NCBI GenBank assembly: GCA_000155715.1
Contig: DS990606.1
Coordinates: forward strand, 30,768 to 94,767
DNA length: 64,000 bases
Reading direction: 5' to 3'
Origin: a gamma proteobacterium HTCC5015
Lineage (GTDB): Bacteria > Pseudomonadota > Gammaproteobacteria > HTCC5015
Below the pieces are notes generated by a model. The model made no database searches, was not told the origin of the DNA, and saw only the letters and a list, made by a program, of their open reading frames with translations. Positions 44,654-53,867 of this stretch are shown in pieces (within the stretch, counting starts at the first letter, position 1; each line of letters starts with the position of its first letter). The position numbers and the translations under genes are program-made.

Positions 44654-45261
44654 AAAGCGTCCCCTTCCCCATCATTGGAAAACTGCCAGTAGTCGACCCC
44701 GACTTGGCGCAACAGTTCAGCCGTTTGATAAAGCGGCAACCCCATCACTGCCGAGTAACTGCCTTCGATATGGCGAATAAAAGCGGCGGCGGCACCTTGA
44801 ATGCCGTAGCCTCCCGCCTTGCCGATGGGCTCTCCCGTCTGCCAATAGCGTTCGATTTCCGCCTCACTCAACGCGGCCATATGCACCGTATTCTCAACCG
44901 TCTCAACCCACTCTCGCTCGCCCTGCACCAGAGCCACAGCACACAACACGCGGTGGCTACGGCCCGCTAATTGCTTGAGCATCGCCGCGGCGTGCTGCTG
45001 GTTTTGCGGTTTGCCCAAAGCTTCGCCATCTAGCACCACCTCGGTATCGGAACCCAGCACCAAGGGGTGCTCGACGCCTCTCTCCTGTAAACGCCGCTGC
45101 CCCTCACGGGCCTTGGCCAACGCTAGGCGCGCCACTAGCTGCTCCGCACGCTCCTCGGCGAGTTGCGCTTCATCAATGTCGACGGAAAAAGCCTCGAACG
45201 GCACACCCATTTGTGCAAGCAGTTGCCGCCGTCGTGGCGATTGAGAGGCCAAGTAGATCAT
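44650..45261 (-). CDS. maf: Maf-family nucleoside triphosphate pyrophosphatase
   Basis: A 203-residue cytosolic house-cleaning pyrophosphatase acting on dTTP/UTP or modified nucleotides. Diagnostic segments: SQSPRRRQLLAQMG at the N-terminus, VLGSDTEVVLDGEALGKP in the middle, and GKAGGYGIQGAAAAFIRHIEGSYSAVMGLPL at the end. Start is ATG at 45261 (MIYLASQSPRR); an 18-codon upstream extension is not family-like. The YhdE-type subfamily (dTTP/UTP) is suggested by its place before rng, as in many gammaproteobacteria. Confidence 0.93.
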   Translation of the reverse strand: MIYLASQSPRRRQLLAQMGVPFEAFSVDIDEAQLAEERAEQLVARLALAKAREGQRRLQERGVEHPLVLGSDTEVVLDGEALGKPQNQQHAAAMLKQLAGRSHRVLCAVALVQGEREWVETVENTVHMAALSEAEIERYWQTGEPIGKAGGYGIQGAAAAFIRHIEGSYSAVMGLPLYQTAELLRQVGVDYWQFSNDGEGDAL

Positions 45262-45575
45262 GCCGCCATTATACGGCCTAAACGGGCGACTCCATAGGAG
45301 CAGCCTTACGGCCAATACCGTGGGTCGGGTTTATGACTTTCAGGGGCTGTAGCACGCCTCTCAGTTTTTCTCAGCAAGGTGGGATACAAGCTTTTAGCGT
45401 GTTAACAAAGAGAATGCGGCACTAACCGTTATGGGCGGTTTCTTACGAAAGCTGCCGCACTATTCGTTTTCCTAGCTTATCTTCTTTGTACCCTTGGCAG
45501 TTACGCAGTAATCAGTGGATTGGGTGAAAGAATATGGCCAAACACCAACACCTGTTTTCAAACTATTTTTTGTCA
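45262..45575. other. Intergenic stretch upstream of maf
   Basis: No gene on either strand. It must hold the maf-rng-yhdP promoter on the minus strand. The only structure I see is an imperfect nested hairpin at about 45415-45460: outer arms TGCGGCA / TGCCGCA enclose an inner ACCG / CGGT pair. Its role is unknown and no RNA family was recognised. Confidence 0.45.
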
Positions 45576-45600
45576 CTAAAAAGTCGGCCTTAAGGCCGAC
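45576..45600 (-). terminator. Rho-independent terminator after rlmH
   Basis: Palindrome GTCGGCC TTAA GGCCGAC (45583-45600) followed on the minus strand by TTTTTAG. It lies 20 bp beyond the rlmH stop and closes the holA-side operon. Confidence 0.85.
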
Positions 45601-45620
45601 CCACGGCCATAGAGTGACTC

Positions 45621-46091
45621 TCAAGCGCGATGGTAGGGGTGGTTGTTAAGCACACTCCAGGCGCGGTAAAGAGATTCAGCGAGCACCACACGAACCAGTG
45701 GGTGGGGCAAAGTGAGTGGGGAGAGCGACCACTGCTCTTGGGCCGCTTGGCGACAGGCGTCGGACAAGCCCTCGGGGCCGCCCACCAGCAAAGCCACATC
45801 GCCGCCGAGGTGGCGCCAGTGATCGAGCCGTTGGGCGAGAGACTCCGTGGTGTGCGCTTTGCCCGTCACCTCCAGTGCAACGATATGACTGCCGCGGGGC
45901 ACCTTGTCCAGTACCGCTTTGCCCTCGGCCTCTAGAATGCGCGCGACGTCGGCATTTTTACCGCGCTTGCCCGCGGCCACTTCGTGTAGCACCAGCGCGC
46001 AATCGCTGGGCAAGCGCCGAGCATACTCCTCGTAGCCCTTCGCCACCCAATCGGGCATTTTCTGGCCAACGGCAATGAGGTGGATTTTCAT
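45621..46091 (-). CDS. rlmH: 23S rRNA pseudouridine-1915 N3-methyltransferase RlmH
   Basis: A 156-residue SPOUT-class methyltransferase that modifies pseudouridine 1915 in 70S ribosomes. Begins [20 protein letters not shown] and holds the knot motifs [23 protein letters not shown] and [20 protein letters not shown] with the C-terminal NHPYHR. Length equals the E. coli enzyme. ATG at 46091 is chosen; a much longer open frame overlaps rsfS and is rejected. It follows rsfS by 7 bp, the conserved pairing. Confidence 0.96.
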   Translation of the reverse strand: MKIHLIAVGQKMPDWVAKGYEEYARRLPSDCALVLHEVAAGKRGKNADVARILEAEGKAVLDKVPRGSHIVALEVTGKAHTTESLAQRLDHWRHLGGDVALLVGGPEGLSDACRQAAQEQWSLSPLTLPHPLVRVVLAESLYRAWSVLNNHPYHRA

Positions 46092-46098
46092 ACTGCGC

Positions 46099-46452
46099 TT
46101 ACTCGCCGCGCATTTGCTCGACGGCAGTGGCGTCGACTTCCCACAGTTTTTCGAGATTGTAGTAGTCGCGCACTTCAGGCTGCATGACATGTACGACGAT
46201 ATCGCCCAAATCAACCAGTACCCAATCGCCATCGCGCTCGCCCTCGACGCCCAGAGGAGGTACATCGGCTTTTTTACACGCCGTGCTGACGCTGTTTGCC
46301 AGCGACTTCACATGGCGGTTGGAGGTGCCAATGGCAACGATGATTAAATCCGTGACCGAGGTTTTACCCTTCACATCAAGCTGGGTAATTTCTTTGGCTT
46401 TTACATCGTCGAGCGCTTCGAGGACGAGTTCTTTGAGTGCTTCAAACTGCAT
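46099..46452 (-). CDS. rsfS: Ribosomal silencing factor RsfS
   Basis: A 117-residue cytosolic protein that binds uL14 and stops subunit joining in starvation. The Iojap-like domain is evident: [20 protein letters not shown], then [37 protein letters not shown] and the tail [13 protein letters not shown] at 46452 is preferred over an upstream TTG at 46476. It lies between nadD and rlmH, the standard order. Confidence 0.95.
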   Translation of the reverse strand: MQFEALKELVLEALDDVKAKEITQLDVKGKTSVTDLIIVAIGTSNRHVKSLANSVSTACKKADVPPLGVEGERDGDWVLVDLGDIVVHVMQPEVRDYYNLEKLWEVDATAVEQMRGE

Positions 46453-46472
46453 GAATGGTTCGCTTTGCTGTA

Positions 46473-47108
46473 TCAATAGAGTGAGTGTTGTCGAATGTAT
46501 TTTCGCACATTCGCGTCTAAGGCGTCGGACAAATACGCCTCATCGGGCGATTTCTCGCCCAGTTGACGACGAATATCTGTCGAGGAAATGGCCAGCTGAG
46601 GCACCTCACAAAAGACAATATGCCCCGATGCCGAAGTGGGCGGGACGTCCAACCAGCGCTCGGCAAAGGGTTTTTCGTCCACGGTATAGCCCGGCCGCCC
46701 CATCACTACCACATGGGCCAAATCCAGTATGCGCTCGGGGTCTCGCCAGCGAGTAAAGCCCGCAAAGCTATCTTGTCCCATCAAGAAAAACAGCGCGGCA
46801 TGCTCGCCGCATTCCGTGCGAAGCTCTTCCAGCGTCAATACGGTGTAGGAGCCTCCGGAGCGGCGCAGTTCGCGATCGTCAACCGACAACACGGGCGACG
46901 CCTGTGCCGCCGCGCGGCACATGGCCAGGCGATGTCGAGCCGCGGTGGCGGGCTGATCGCGGTGCACCGCTTGCCCCAGTGGAATCAAGCGCAGATCGTC
47001 GAGTGACAACTGCTCGGCCACCGCGAGAGCCGTGTCGATATGCGCGCGGTGGACGGGGTCAAAAGTGCCGCCCAACACGCCAATTCGCTGCCGCTGGGAG
47101 GCCATCAA
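46473..47108 (-). CDS. nadD: Nicotinate-nucleotide adenylyltransferase
   Basis: Adenylates nicotinate mononucleotide in NAD synthesis; cytosolic, 211 residues. Nucleotidyltransferase motifs [15 protein letters not shown] (about 10-24) and [10 protein letters not shown] near the C-terminus are intact, as is [21 protein letters not shown]. The start ATGATGG overlaps the proA stop by 4 bp, so the genes are coupled. It complements nadC at 18371 in the same pathway, although the two are not linked. Confidence 0.95.
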   Translation of the reverse strand: MMASQRQRIGVLGGTFDPVHRAHIDTALAVAEQLSLDDLRLIPLGQAVHRDQPATAARHRLAMCRAAAQASPVLSVDDRELRRSGGSYTVLTLEELRTECGEHAALFFLMGQDSFAGFTRWRDPERILDLAHVVVMGRPGYTVDEKPFAERWLDVPPTSASGHIVFCEVPQLAISSTDIRRQLGEKSPDEAYLSDALDANVRKYIRQHSLY

Positions 47109-48367
47109 ACGCGAATGTGGCCCTCGCCGATCACCACGTATTTTTGTGTCGTCAGTCCCTCTAGGCCGACGGGACCGCGGGCGTGCAATTTGTCGGTGCT
47201 AATGCCGATTTCCGCCCCGAGGCCGTATTCAAAGCCATCGGCAAAACGGGTCGAGGCGTTGACCATCACCGAAGAAGAGTCGACCTCGCGCAAAAAGCGC
47301 CTTGCGCGACCAATGTCTTCCGTCACGATGCTGTCCGTGTGGTGTGAGCCGTAGTAATTAACGTGTTCCATCGCTTCGTCGAGATCATCGACCACTTTGA
47401 TCGACAGGACGGGGGCGAGATACTCGGTGGCCCAATCTTCATCGGTGGCTTCTAGCATATCGCCCACAATGCCTCGGCTGCGTTGATCGCCACGCAGCTG
47501 CACGCCTTTTTCAGCGTAGTCCGCGGCCAATTTAGGCAGCACTTCTTCGGCCACGGCGGCATTCACTAATAGGGTTTCCATGGCGTTGCACACACCGTAG
47601 CGGTGCGTTTTTGAGTTAATGGCAATGGCGTGAGCCTTGTCTAAATCGGCGCGATCATCGATGTAAACATGGCAAATGCCGTCCAAATGCTTAATCACAG
47701 GCACAACGGAGTCCGCCGAGACGCGCTCGATCAAGCTCTTGCCGCCGCGGGGAATAATTACATCCACCAAGTGTTGATTGCCGAGCATTTCACCCACCGC
47801 GGCGCGATCGGTCGTGGCGACCACTTGAACGATATCGGGGTTCAAGCCCGCCGTCTCTAGGCCGCGCTGAATGCACTCGGCCACCGCTTGATTCGAGTGA
47901 ATCGCCTCGGAGCCACCGCGCAGAATACTCGCATTGCCCGACTTTAGGCACAGCGCGGCGGCATCCGCCGTCACATTGGGACGCGACTCGTAAATAATGC
48001 CGATCACACCCAAGGGCACGCGCATTTTGCCGACTTCGATGCCCGAGGGGCGAAAGCTGCGCTGAGTGATCTCTCCCACGGGATCGGGTAGAGCCGCCAC
48101 CTGGCGCAAACCCTCGGCCATACCGGCAATGCGGTCGGGCGTGAGTTCTAGACGATCGAGCAAAGCGGCGTCTAAACCTTTTTCTTTCCCCGCGGCTAAG
48201 TCTTTGGCGTTTTCGCTGACGAGGTTGTCGACGCTGTTTTCAATGGCTTCGGCCATCGCCAATAGAGCGCGATTTTTACTACCCGAGTCGGCGCGAGCGA
48301 TCTCTGTCGCAGCGCGGCGAGCGCGTTGGCCAACTTCTGTCATATAGGCGATTACATCGTTAATCAT
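47105..48367 (-). CDS. proA: Gamma-glutamyl phosphate reductase
   Basis: NADPH-dependent enzyme of proline synthesis making glutamate 5-semialdehyde; cytosolic, 420 residues. An ALDH-like fold with [35 protein letters not shown], the catalytic cysteine in [14 protein letters not shown] and the late [27 protein letters not shown] at 48367 (MINDVIAYM) has a GAGA site upstream; an ATG nine codons later is possible. It overlaps nadD by 4 bp. No proB is nearby. Confidence 0.95.
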   Translation of the reverse strand: MINDVIAYMTEVGQRARRAATEIARADSGSKNRALLAMAEAIENSVDNLVSENAKDLAAGKEKGLDAALLDRLELTPDRIAGMAEGLRQVAALPDPVGEITQRSFRPSGIEVGKMRVPLGVIGIIYESRPNVTADAAALCLKSGNASILRGGSEAIHSNQAVAECIQRGLETAGLNPDIVQVVATTDRAAVGEMLGNQHLVDVIIPRGGKSLIERVSADSVVPVIKHLDGICHVYIDDRADLDKAHAIAINSKTHRYGVCNAMETLLVNAAVAEEVLPKLAADYAEKGVQLRGDQRSRGIVGDMLEATDEDWATEYLAPVLSIKVVDDLDEAMEHVNYYGSHHTDSIVTEDIGRARRFLREVDSSSVMVNASTRFADGFEYGLGAEIGISTDKLHARGPVGLEGLTTQKYVVIGEGHIRV

Positions 48368-48421
48368 ATCGTTCTCTGTCGTGTTGATCTGTCATCGAAT
48401 AAATTGAAATCGTTTCTGTTG

Positions 48422-49450
48422 TCACGCCGTGCGCAGTGCCAGCGGCTGACCTGCCAGCGTTAAAAACAGCGTTTGCAGCTCCAGCCAGGCATCGTAGCCG
48501 TGGGCGGCGCCCTTGTTAATGCGATCGATATGCGCCGCATGGCGCAGCAAATCGCTCAGCAGTGACGACGACAACCGCCCCAGCGCACTGCCCACTAGAT
48601 TTTTGCGCTGGTTCCACACCTTGCCCATCACTGCCGCAGGCGGGCGACCCGCCTCGACCTGAAGCGCCATGGCGTGCAAATTGCGCAACTCGTTCACCAG
48701 TGGCGCCAGCACCTGCGGTGGCTGTACGCCCTCACCTTTTAAGCCCTGCAGCATACGCACACAGCGCGGCGCGGCCTTTTCGCCCATGAGCGCCGAGTCG
48801 ATCAAGTCGAAGGGGTTGTAGCGCGCGCTATTGGCCACAGCCTCGCGCACCTGCTCTGCAGTCACGGCACCGGGACCGAGCAGCAGCAACAGCTTTTCAA
48901 TCTCTTGCGCCGCCGCCAGCATGTTGCCCTCAACGCGCTGGGCGACTAAGCGCACCGCGTCTCTATCGGCCTGCAGCCCTCGGCTGGCCATGCGCTCGCC
49001 AATCCAGCGCACAATTTCTGCGGGCTTGATAGGCCACACTTCGACCACCACAAACTGCATCAGGGCCTTGAACCACGCGCTATTTTTCGAGCGCTTGTCG
49101 ATCTTGCCCGATTGAATCAACAAAATGGCGTCGTCGGCGGGGCGCTGGCAGTACTCGACAATCGCCTTGCCGCCCTCTTTGCCCGGCGCGCCACTCGGCA
49201 AGCGCACTTCTAGAATGCGCTGCTCGGCAAACAGCGACATCGAATTGCCCGATTCGAGCAAGCGCGACCAATCGAATTGTCGATCGACTTCAAACACCTC
49301 GCGCAAGCTGTGCCCCGCTTGGCGGGCGGCGGCGCGTATCGCATCGACGGTCTCCATCGACTGCAAGGGCTCGTCGCCCGCCACCAAATAGACGGGCTGC
49401 AATCCTCGCGCGAGGTGCTGCTGAATATTTTGTGCGCCAATTTTTGCCAT
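48422..49450 (-). CDS. holA: DNA polymerase III delta subunit
   Basis: Clamp-loader subunit that opens the beta clamp, 342 residues. N-terminal segment QNIQQHLARGLQPVYLVAGDEPLQ and EVRLPSGAPGKEGGKAIVEY are typical HolA, followed by the AAA+-like lid region (EGNMLAAAQEIEKLLLL) and helical collar (YNPFDLIDSALMG, LNELRNLHAM-like). The start is taken as ATG 49450 (MAKIGAQ); an extra 12 codons upstream are less typical. It is followed by proA after 54 bp. lptE, its usual neighbour, lies 5 kb away. Confidence 0.92.
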   Translation of the reverse strand: MAKIGAQNIQQHLARGLQPVYLVAGDEPLQSMETVDAIRAAARQAGHSLREVFEVDRQFDWSRLLESGNSMSLFAEQRILEVRLPSGAPGKEGGKAIVEYCQRPADDAILLIQSGKIDKRSKNSAWFKALMQFVVVEVWPIKPAEIVRWIGERMASRGLQADRDAVRLVAQRVEGNMLAAAQEIEKLLLLLGPGAVTAEQVREAVANSARYNPFDLIDSALMGEKAAPRCVRMLQGLKGEGVQPPQVLAPLVNELRNLHAMALQVEAGRPPAAVMGKVWNQRKNLVGSALGRLSSSLLSDLLRHAAHIDRINKGAAHGYDAWLELQTLFLTLAGQPLALRTA

Positions 49451-49541
49451 CGAGCCAAGCTCTCCAAAACGGCCGTAAAAACTCACAGTATAGCGAATGC
49501 AGTCACTAGACTCAGCGGAGCCCGGACAAAACCGTTAAAAA

Positions 49542-50453
49542 TTAATGGGAAACGTCATCAAACCAATCAAAGTGGCTGTCGCGGGCAATAATTTGACACA
49601 TACCACTGGAGTCTTGATCGCCGAGACCGACTTCGACCATACGCCGCAAGTGCTGAGCCGCCAGCTCGGCACCGGGCAGTGTGAGTTCGCGTTCGCGCGC
49701 GCTGCCGAGTGCTAGCCCCATGTCTTTATTGTGCAAACGCGCCTTAAAACCCGGCTCAAATGTTTGATCCAGTACGCGCTGGCCGTGGATATCTAAAATG
49801 CGGCTCTGGGCGAAACCGCCGAGCAAAGCCTCGCGCACCTTGGCCGCGTCGACGCCCATGGCTTTAGCCAGCATCATCGATTCACCGACCGCCGCCATTT
49901 GCTGCGCCACCAAAATCTGATTACACGCTTTACAAACTTGACCCGCGCCCACATCACCAATGTGCACAATACTGCTACCCATGACTTCCAACATCGGGCG
50001 GAGGCGCTCTATCACGGCCGCTTTGCCACCGCACATAATCGAGAGCGTACCCGCCTGCGCACCGACATCGCCACCACTCACGGGCGCATCGACAAACTCT
50101 ACGCCTCGCTCGGCCAGCTTTGCGGCGATCTCTCGCGTGGTATCGGCGCAAATGGTGCTGTTGTCGACCACTATTAAACCGTCGTGGGCGCCGTGAATCA
50201 CGCCCTGCTCGCCGAGCAGCACAGATTCTACATCTGGTGTGTCGGAAACATTGGTAAACAACACATCAACCTGCTGGGCCAGCGTCGCTGGAGAGTCCGC
50301 CCACTGTGCGCCTTTACTCAGGATGGGGTCGGCGGCCTCGGGCCGACGCGACCACACACGCACCTCCCATCCCGCGCTCAACAGATGACTTGCCATCGGC
50401 ATACCCATCAAACCGAGGCCGATATAGCCCACTTTTAACGGCGATTGGCTCAT
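49542..50453 (-). CDS. 3-hydroxyisobutyrate dehydrogenase-family oxidoreductase
   Basis: A 303-residue NAD(P)-dependent beta-hydroxyacid dehydrogenase. The Rossmann start VGYIGLGLMGMPMASHLL, the substrate-binding DAPVSGGDVGAQAGTLSIM and the catalytic lysine in GAGQVCKACNQI are clear. Candidates are 3-hydroxyisobutyrate dehydrogenase or tartronate semialdehyde reductase; sequence by eye does not separate them, and no valine-degradation or glycerate genes are next to it. ATG at 50453 overlaps the pyrD stop by 4 bp, so it is co-transcribed with pyrD. Confidence 0.88.
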   Translation of the reverse strand: MSQSPLKVGYIGLGLMGMPMASHLLSAGWEVRVWSRRPEAADPILSKGAQWADSPATLAQQVDVLFTNVSDTPDVESVLLGEQGVIHGAHDGLIVVDNSTICADTTREIAAKLAERGVEFVDAPVSGGDVGAQAGTLSIMCGGKAAVIERLRPMLEVMGSSIVHIGDVGAGQVCKACNQILVAQQMAAVGESMMLAKAMGVDAAKVREALLGGFAQSRILDIHGQRVLDQTFEPGFKARLHNKDMGLALGSARERELTLPGAELAAQHLRRMVEVGLGDQDSSGMCQIIARDSHFDWFDDVSH

Positions 50454-51490
50454 GGCGCACGCTCCAGCAATCCACTGTCTCGAATCGATTGGGCACACTC
50501 GCTAATCAGGCGAGGGCCGCGATAAATAAACCCACTGTACAATTGCACCAAGTCGGCTCCCGAGCGAATGCGCTCCACGGCGTCGTCACCACTCATAATG
50601 CCGCCAACGCCGATAATAGGCAGTGACGCTCCCACAGAGCGGCGCAACACTTTGAGCACTTGGTTGGCGTGCTCGGTCAACGGCGCCCCCGACAGCCCAC
50701 CCGCCTCATTCGCGTGGGGCGAATGAGCCACGGCTTGACGATCCAGTGTGGTATTGGTGGCGATCAAACCGTCGACGCCACTCTCGACAAACACCGATGC
50801 CATCATATCCAGTTCGCCGTCGTTTAAATCGGGAGCAATTTTGACCGCCAACGGCACCTTGCGCCCACTTTGCTGCGTCAGTTTGTCTCCCTCCTCGACG
50901 AGGGGAGCCACCAAGGCTTTTAGGCTATCGGCCTTTTGTAAGTCGCGCAGCCCCGGCGTATTGGGCGAGGAGATATTCACCGTGACATAGTCGGCCCATG
51001 CGTAAACTGCACGCAAGCCTTGCAGGTAGTCGTCCAAGGCCTGTTCGTTGGGCGTCGCTTTATTTTTGCCGATATTGATACCCAGCACGGCGTGACGATT
51101 CGCCGCCCGCACATTGGCCACCAAGTGCTCTAGGCCCTTCGAGTTAAAACCAAAGCGATTGATAATGGCCCGCTGTTCGGGCAAGCGAAACAAACGTGGC
51201 TTAGGGTTGCCCGGCTGAGGCTGAGGCGTCACCGTGCCCACTTCGACAAAACCAAAGCCCAAGGCGTCCATTGCCCCCAAATAGTCCGCGTGTTTATCCA
51301 AACCCGCCGCCAACCCCACGGGATTAGCGAAGTCGATGCCCCACACACGCGTGGGCACGCTAGGTACGCGAGAGCGCATGACGCTGGCCACAGGACCTCG
51401 CGTCAGCAGCTTGAGGCTGTTCATGCTGAGATCGTGAGACAGCTCCGGATCGAGCTTGAACAACGCCGACCGAACGGTGTGATAAAACAT
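50450..51490 (-). CDS. pyrD: Dihydroorotate dehydrogenase (quinone), class 2
   Basis: Membrane-associated flavoenzyme of pyrimidine synthesis that passes electrons to quinone, 346 residues. The N-terminal amphipathic extension (MFYHTVRSALFKLDPELSHD) marks class 2. Then NPVGLAAGLDKHADYLGAM, GFGFVEVGTVTPQPQPGNPKPRLFRL, the catalytic serine segment VNISSPNTPGLRDLQ and FMN-binding IGVGGIMSGDDAVERIRSGADLVQLYSGFIYRG. All landmarks are present. It is the only other pyrimidine gene in the window besides pyrC. Confidence 0.96.
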   Translation of the reverse strand: MFYHTVRSALFKLDPELSHDLSMNSLKLLTRGPVASVMRSRVPSVPTRVWGIDFANPVGLAAGLDKHADYLGAMDALGFGFVEVGTVTPQPQPGNPKPRLFRLPEQRAIINRFGFNSKGLEHLVANVRAANRHAVLGINIGKNKATPNEQALDDYLQGLRAVYAWADYVTVNISSPNTPGLRDLQKADSLKALVAPLVEEGDKLTQQSGRKVPLAVKIAPDLNDGELDMMASVFVESGVDGLIATNTTLDRQAVAHSPHANEAGGLSGAPLTEHANQVLKVLRRSVGASLPIIGVGGIMSGDDAVERIRSGADLVQLYSGFIYRGPRLISECAQSIRDSGLLERAP

Positions 51491-51603
51491 ACAAAATCCA
51501 ATTGAAATGCGCTAAAGACAATAGAAACGCATTCTAACAAATTTGGCTCGACACAGAGGCGAGCATTTCTTGCCGAAGCGCCAATGGCGGGCCTTCAAAA
51601 CGC

Positions 51604-51626
51604 AAAAAGGGCCCTCAGGCCCTTTT
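51604..51626 (-). terminator. Hairpin terminator after the GAF-GGDEF gene
   Basis: Stem AAAAGGGCC (51605-51613) / GGCCCTTTT (51618-51626) with a CTCA loop; the minus strand continues as a T-run. It lies 21 bp past the stop of the gene at 51647. Confidence 0.8.
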
Positions 51627-51646
51627 AACGCGCGCTCACACTGAGC

Positions 51647-53395
51647 TTACAGATTGACGCGAATGCCGTCGCCGCCCGTTTCGCGAACGAGGAACAGCGC
51701 CATATCCGCAGCACGCAAAATGGCCATAAAGTCTTGAGCGTCCTCTGTATAGGTGGAGATGCCCATACTCATTGTGACTTTAATCTCGCCATCGGCCACT
51801 TTGAGTTTTTGCTGACGCAACTTGCTCTCGACTTCTTGAGCCAGCTTTTGCGTTTCCATAATGTCGTTATCCAACAACATCACAGCAAAACCCGTTTTGC
51901 CGTAATAGGCCAGCAAATCATCTTGACCAATACCGTTGCGCAACAAACGCGCCACTAGGGCGTAGACGTTGCGCGCGACTTTCTCACCGTGGTTTTCGTA
52001 CAGCTTGGTGAGCTGGTCGATTTCCACCACGAGGAAGGACACACCGCGATCCGCAGCAATGGCCTTCTCAAACAAAGGCTTGGCTTTTTCGCGGAACAGC
52101 TTGTGAGACAAGGGTGCCGACGACAGCGGCACGGTATTGGGCCCCGGCGCGACATCGGGCGCACCCGTGTTGGTCGCTTGAGCCTGCCCCGCCGCTTGGC
52201 TGGCGAGCTTTTGCTGCATGCGCGCATTCTTCAACGCCATCATGGCGTGGAAAATACAGCTTGAGGCAATTTTAACTTCGTAATCGTTAAAGTTGGCCTC
52301 TTGGCGCAGCATGGTCATAATGCCGACCAACCGCTTTTGCGAGTAGACGGGAATGTCCAAACGGTAGGCAAAGTTTTTATTTTTGCGCACCAGCATGCCA
52401 CCGCTGACACCTGTGTTGGTCTCTTTGACCAAACCGTCTTTGGTGAAGTCGAGCTGTTTTAAGAGGTTTTCATCCCACAGCGTATTGCGAATGCCCTCGG
52501 CCTGATCGCCCATCAAAGCGCCCGTGGTCACAATCGGCTTCATCTTTTTCTCTTTGATAAAGCCGACAGCAGCCGCATCGTTGGGCACGATATTCCCGAC
52601 AAAAGACAACAGGCGATTGAACATCAAATCCATATCGTGGATGGAAGAGAGCTCAATCGACAGTTCTTTCAGGGTGTTGGCCCAGTCGCCTTCGTCTTGG
52701 GTCGGTGCCGTGTTGTTACTGCCCATCGCGTCAGCGGTCACCCGCGTCTGCTGAGCTTCACGAGCTTTGTAGTATTCGAAGAACAACTGGCGGCTGCTCT
52801 TTTCACTTTGGTAGGCGGCAAAAAAGGCAAAAAAGAAAGTAGCGACAATCACTCCGCTATCCGCCAACTTGAGCACGGGGTCAATGGCTCCACCCAAGAG
52901 CCACAGCGAAACCATTTGCCCCGCCGCGAGCAACGTACCCGCAAACAGAGCGATTGGGAAACGCAGCCCCGCTAATACCCACACCCAAAATAGAATGAGA
53001 ACCCGCGAGGCCTCGGCGGCCACGCCCGCCGATGTATTCAATGAGCGCGCATCGACGTTACCCGCCAAAAAGAGGCCGCCGCCGCCCAGAACCAGCACCA
53101 CGCCGAGCGTCATCCAGTGCCGCTTGGAGTAGATGTCCTCGATAAAGGTCAGCACCAAGCCCACCGTCGCCAAAACGCCGAGCACCACATAGGCGATCGG
53201 CGTGAGCAGTGAGCCGCCGGCCTTCAGCCCTTCCAGCGCGCCCAGCGCAATAAACATCATGGCCATTGCCACTAGGCCGATACGCGACTGACTAAACAGG
53301 CGCTCGGAGTGGTAGTAGCGGAAATCGTTCTCTATTCCGAGATTGCGAAAACTTAGCGTAAACGGATTTACCGGTATTGTCGTCGTCTGTTCCAT
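51647..53395 (-). CDS. Membrane protein with GAF and degenerate GGDEF domains
   Basis: A 582-residue protein. About six to seven hydrophobic helices (residues about 38-200) anchor it in the inner membrane, followed by a GAF-like domain (about 240-400: NRLLSFVGNIVPNDAAAVGF, YRLDIPVYSQKRLVGIMTML) and a GGDEF-fold domain (about 440-580: VSFLVVEIDQLTKLYENHGEKVARNVYALVARLL, MSMGISTYTEDAQDFMAILRAADMALFLV). The signature loop reads YGKTGF (about 498-503) in place of GGDEF, so c-di-GMP synthesis is unlikely; it may bind GTP or act as a receptor or scaffold. ATG at 53395 is used. Monocistronic with a terminator at 51604. Confidence 0.82.
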   Translation of the reverse strand: MEQTTTIPVNPFTLSFRNLGIENDFRYYHSERLFSQSRIGLVAMAMMFIALGALEGLKAGGSLLTPIAYVVLGVLATVGLVLTFIEDIYSKRHWMTLGVVLVLGGGGLFLAGNVDARSLNTSAGVAAEASRVLILFWVWVLAGLRFPIALFAGTLLAAGQMVSLWLLGGAIDPVLKLADSGVIVATFFFAFFAAYQSEKSSRQLFFEYYKAREAQQTRVTADAMGSNNTAPTQDEGDWANTLKELSIELSSIHDMDLMFNRLLSFVGNIVPNDAAAVGFIKEKKMKPIVTTGALMGDQAEGIRNTLWDENLLKQLDFTKDGLVKETNTGVSGGMLVRKNKNFAYRLDIPVYSQKRLVGIMTMLRQEANFNDYEVKIASSCIFHAMMALKNARMQQKLASQAAGQAQATNTGAPDVAPGPNTVPLSSAPLSHKLFREKAKPLFEKAIAADRGVSFLVVEIDQLTKLYENHGEKVARNVYALVARLLRNGIGQDDLLAYYGKTGFAVMLLDNDIMETQKLAQEVESKLRQQKLKVADGEIKVTMSMGISTYTEDAQDFMAILRAADMALFLVRETGGDGIRVNL

Positions 53396-53499
53396 AGTCC
53401 CCAGATTTTTTTGCAAGCCTTAACCAGAGTAGAAAACTTAGCACTTTGCAAAATCTGACGCTATAGCGATCAACAAAGCTTTACGCTTATCGGGCTTTT

Positions 53500-53787
53500 C
53501 TAGCCATTGTTCGGGCGCCAGATGCCAAATGCTTCCTGACCTGGCATCAAAGGCGGCGCTTGTTTCTTTTGAATCTCTTGGTCAAAGACTTGAACAGAAA
53601 ATTCACACAGCTGCTCCAGCAAGTCGCGAAGGCGGTCACTCGGCGCTGTAATATCCGAGACTCGATAGCCCATAATGGCCGCAAGATACTGGGCAAAGGT
53701 CACGGGATCGCTCGCTTCGGCATCGTTCTCAACGAGGCGCTGTTGAATGTCTTCGATCAATTCTTTAGAAAGCTTTAGTTCGCTCAT
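53500..53787 (-). CDS. Small conserved-looking cytosolic protein, unknown function
   Basis: A 95-residue, mostly helical acidic protein (MSELKLSKELIEDIQQRLVE, then a middle with FAQYLAAIMGYRVSDI and RDLLEQLCEFSVQVFDQEIQ) ending with a proline/glycine-rich GQEAFGIWRPNNG. No signal peptide. GGAGAT lies 8 nt before the ATG at 53787; an upstream extension of 29 codons crosses the divergent promoter and is rejected. It is divergent from the glyoxalase-II-like gene. I do not recognise a named family. Confidence 0.7.
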   Translation of the reverse strand: MSELKLSKELIEDIQQRLVENDAEASDPVTFAQYLAAIMGYRVSDITAPSDRLRDLLEQLCEFSVQVFDQEIQKKQAPPLMPGQEAFGIWRPNNG

Positions 53788-53867
53788 GTGGGATCTCCGC
53801 TGAGGTCTTAAATGTGTGCTGTGATAATCTGTGGCGAATTCTACATGACTCCGCAGGAAGAACGCAC

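Noticed and set aside
45415..45460. Nested hairpin upstream of maf as a possible small RNA or riboswitch.
   Set aside because: Only imperfect stems, no conserved motif recognised and no terminator beside it; recorded as intergenic structure only.
45621..46265. A 214-codon version of rlmH.
   Set aside because: The first 58 codons overlap rsfS and do not match RlmH; ATG at 46091 gives the standard length.
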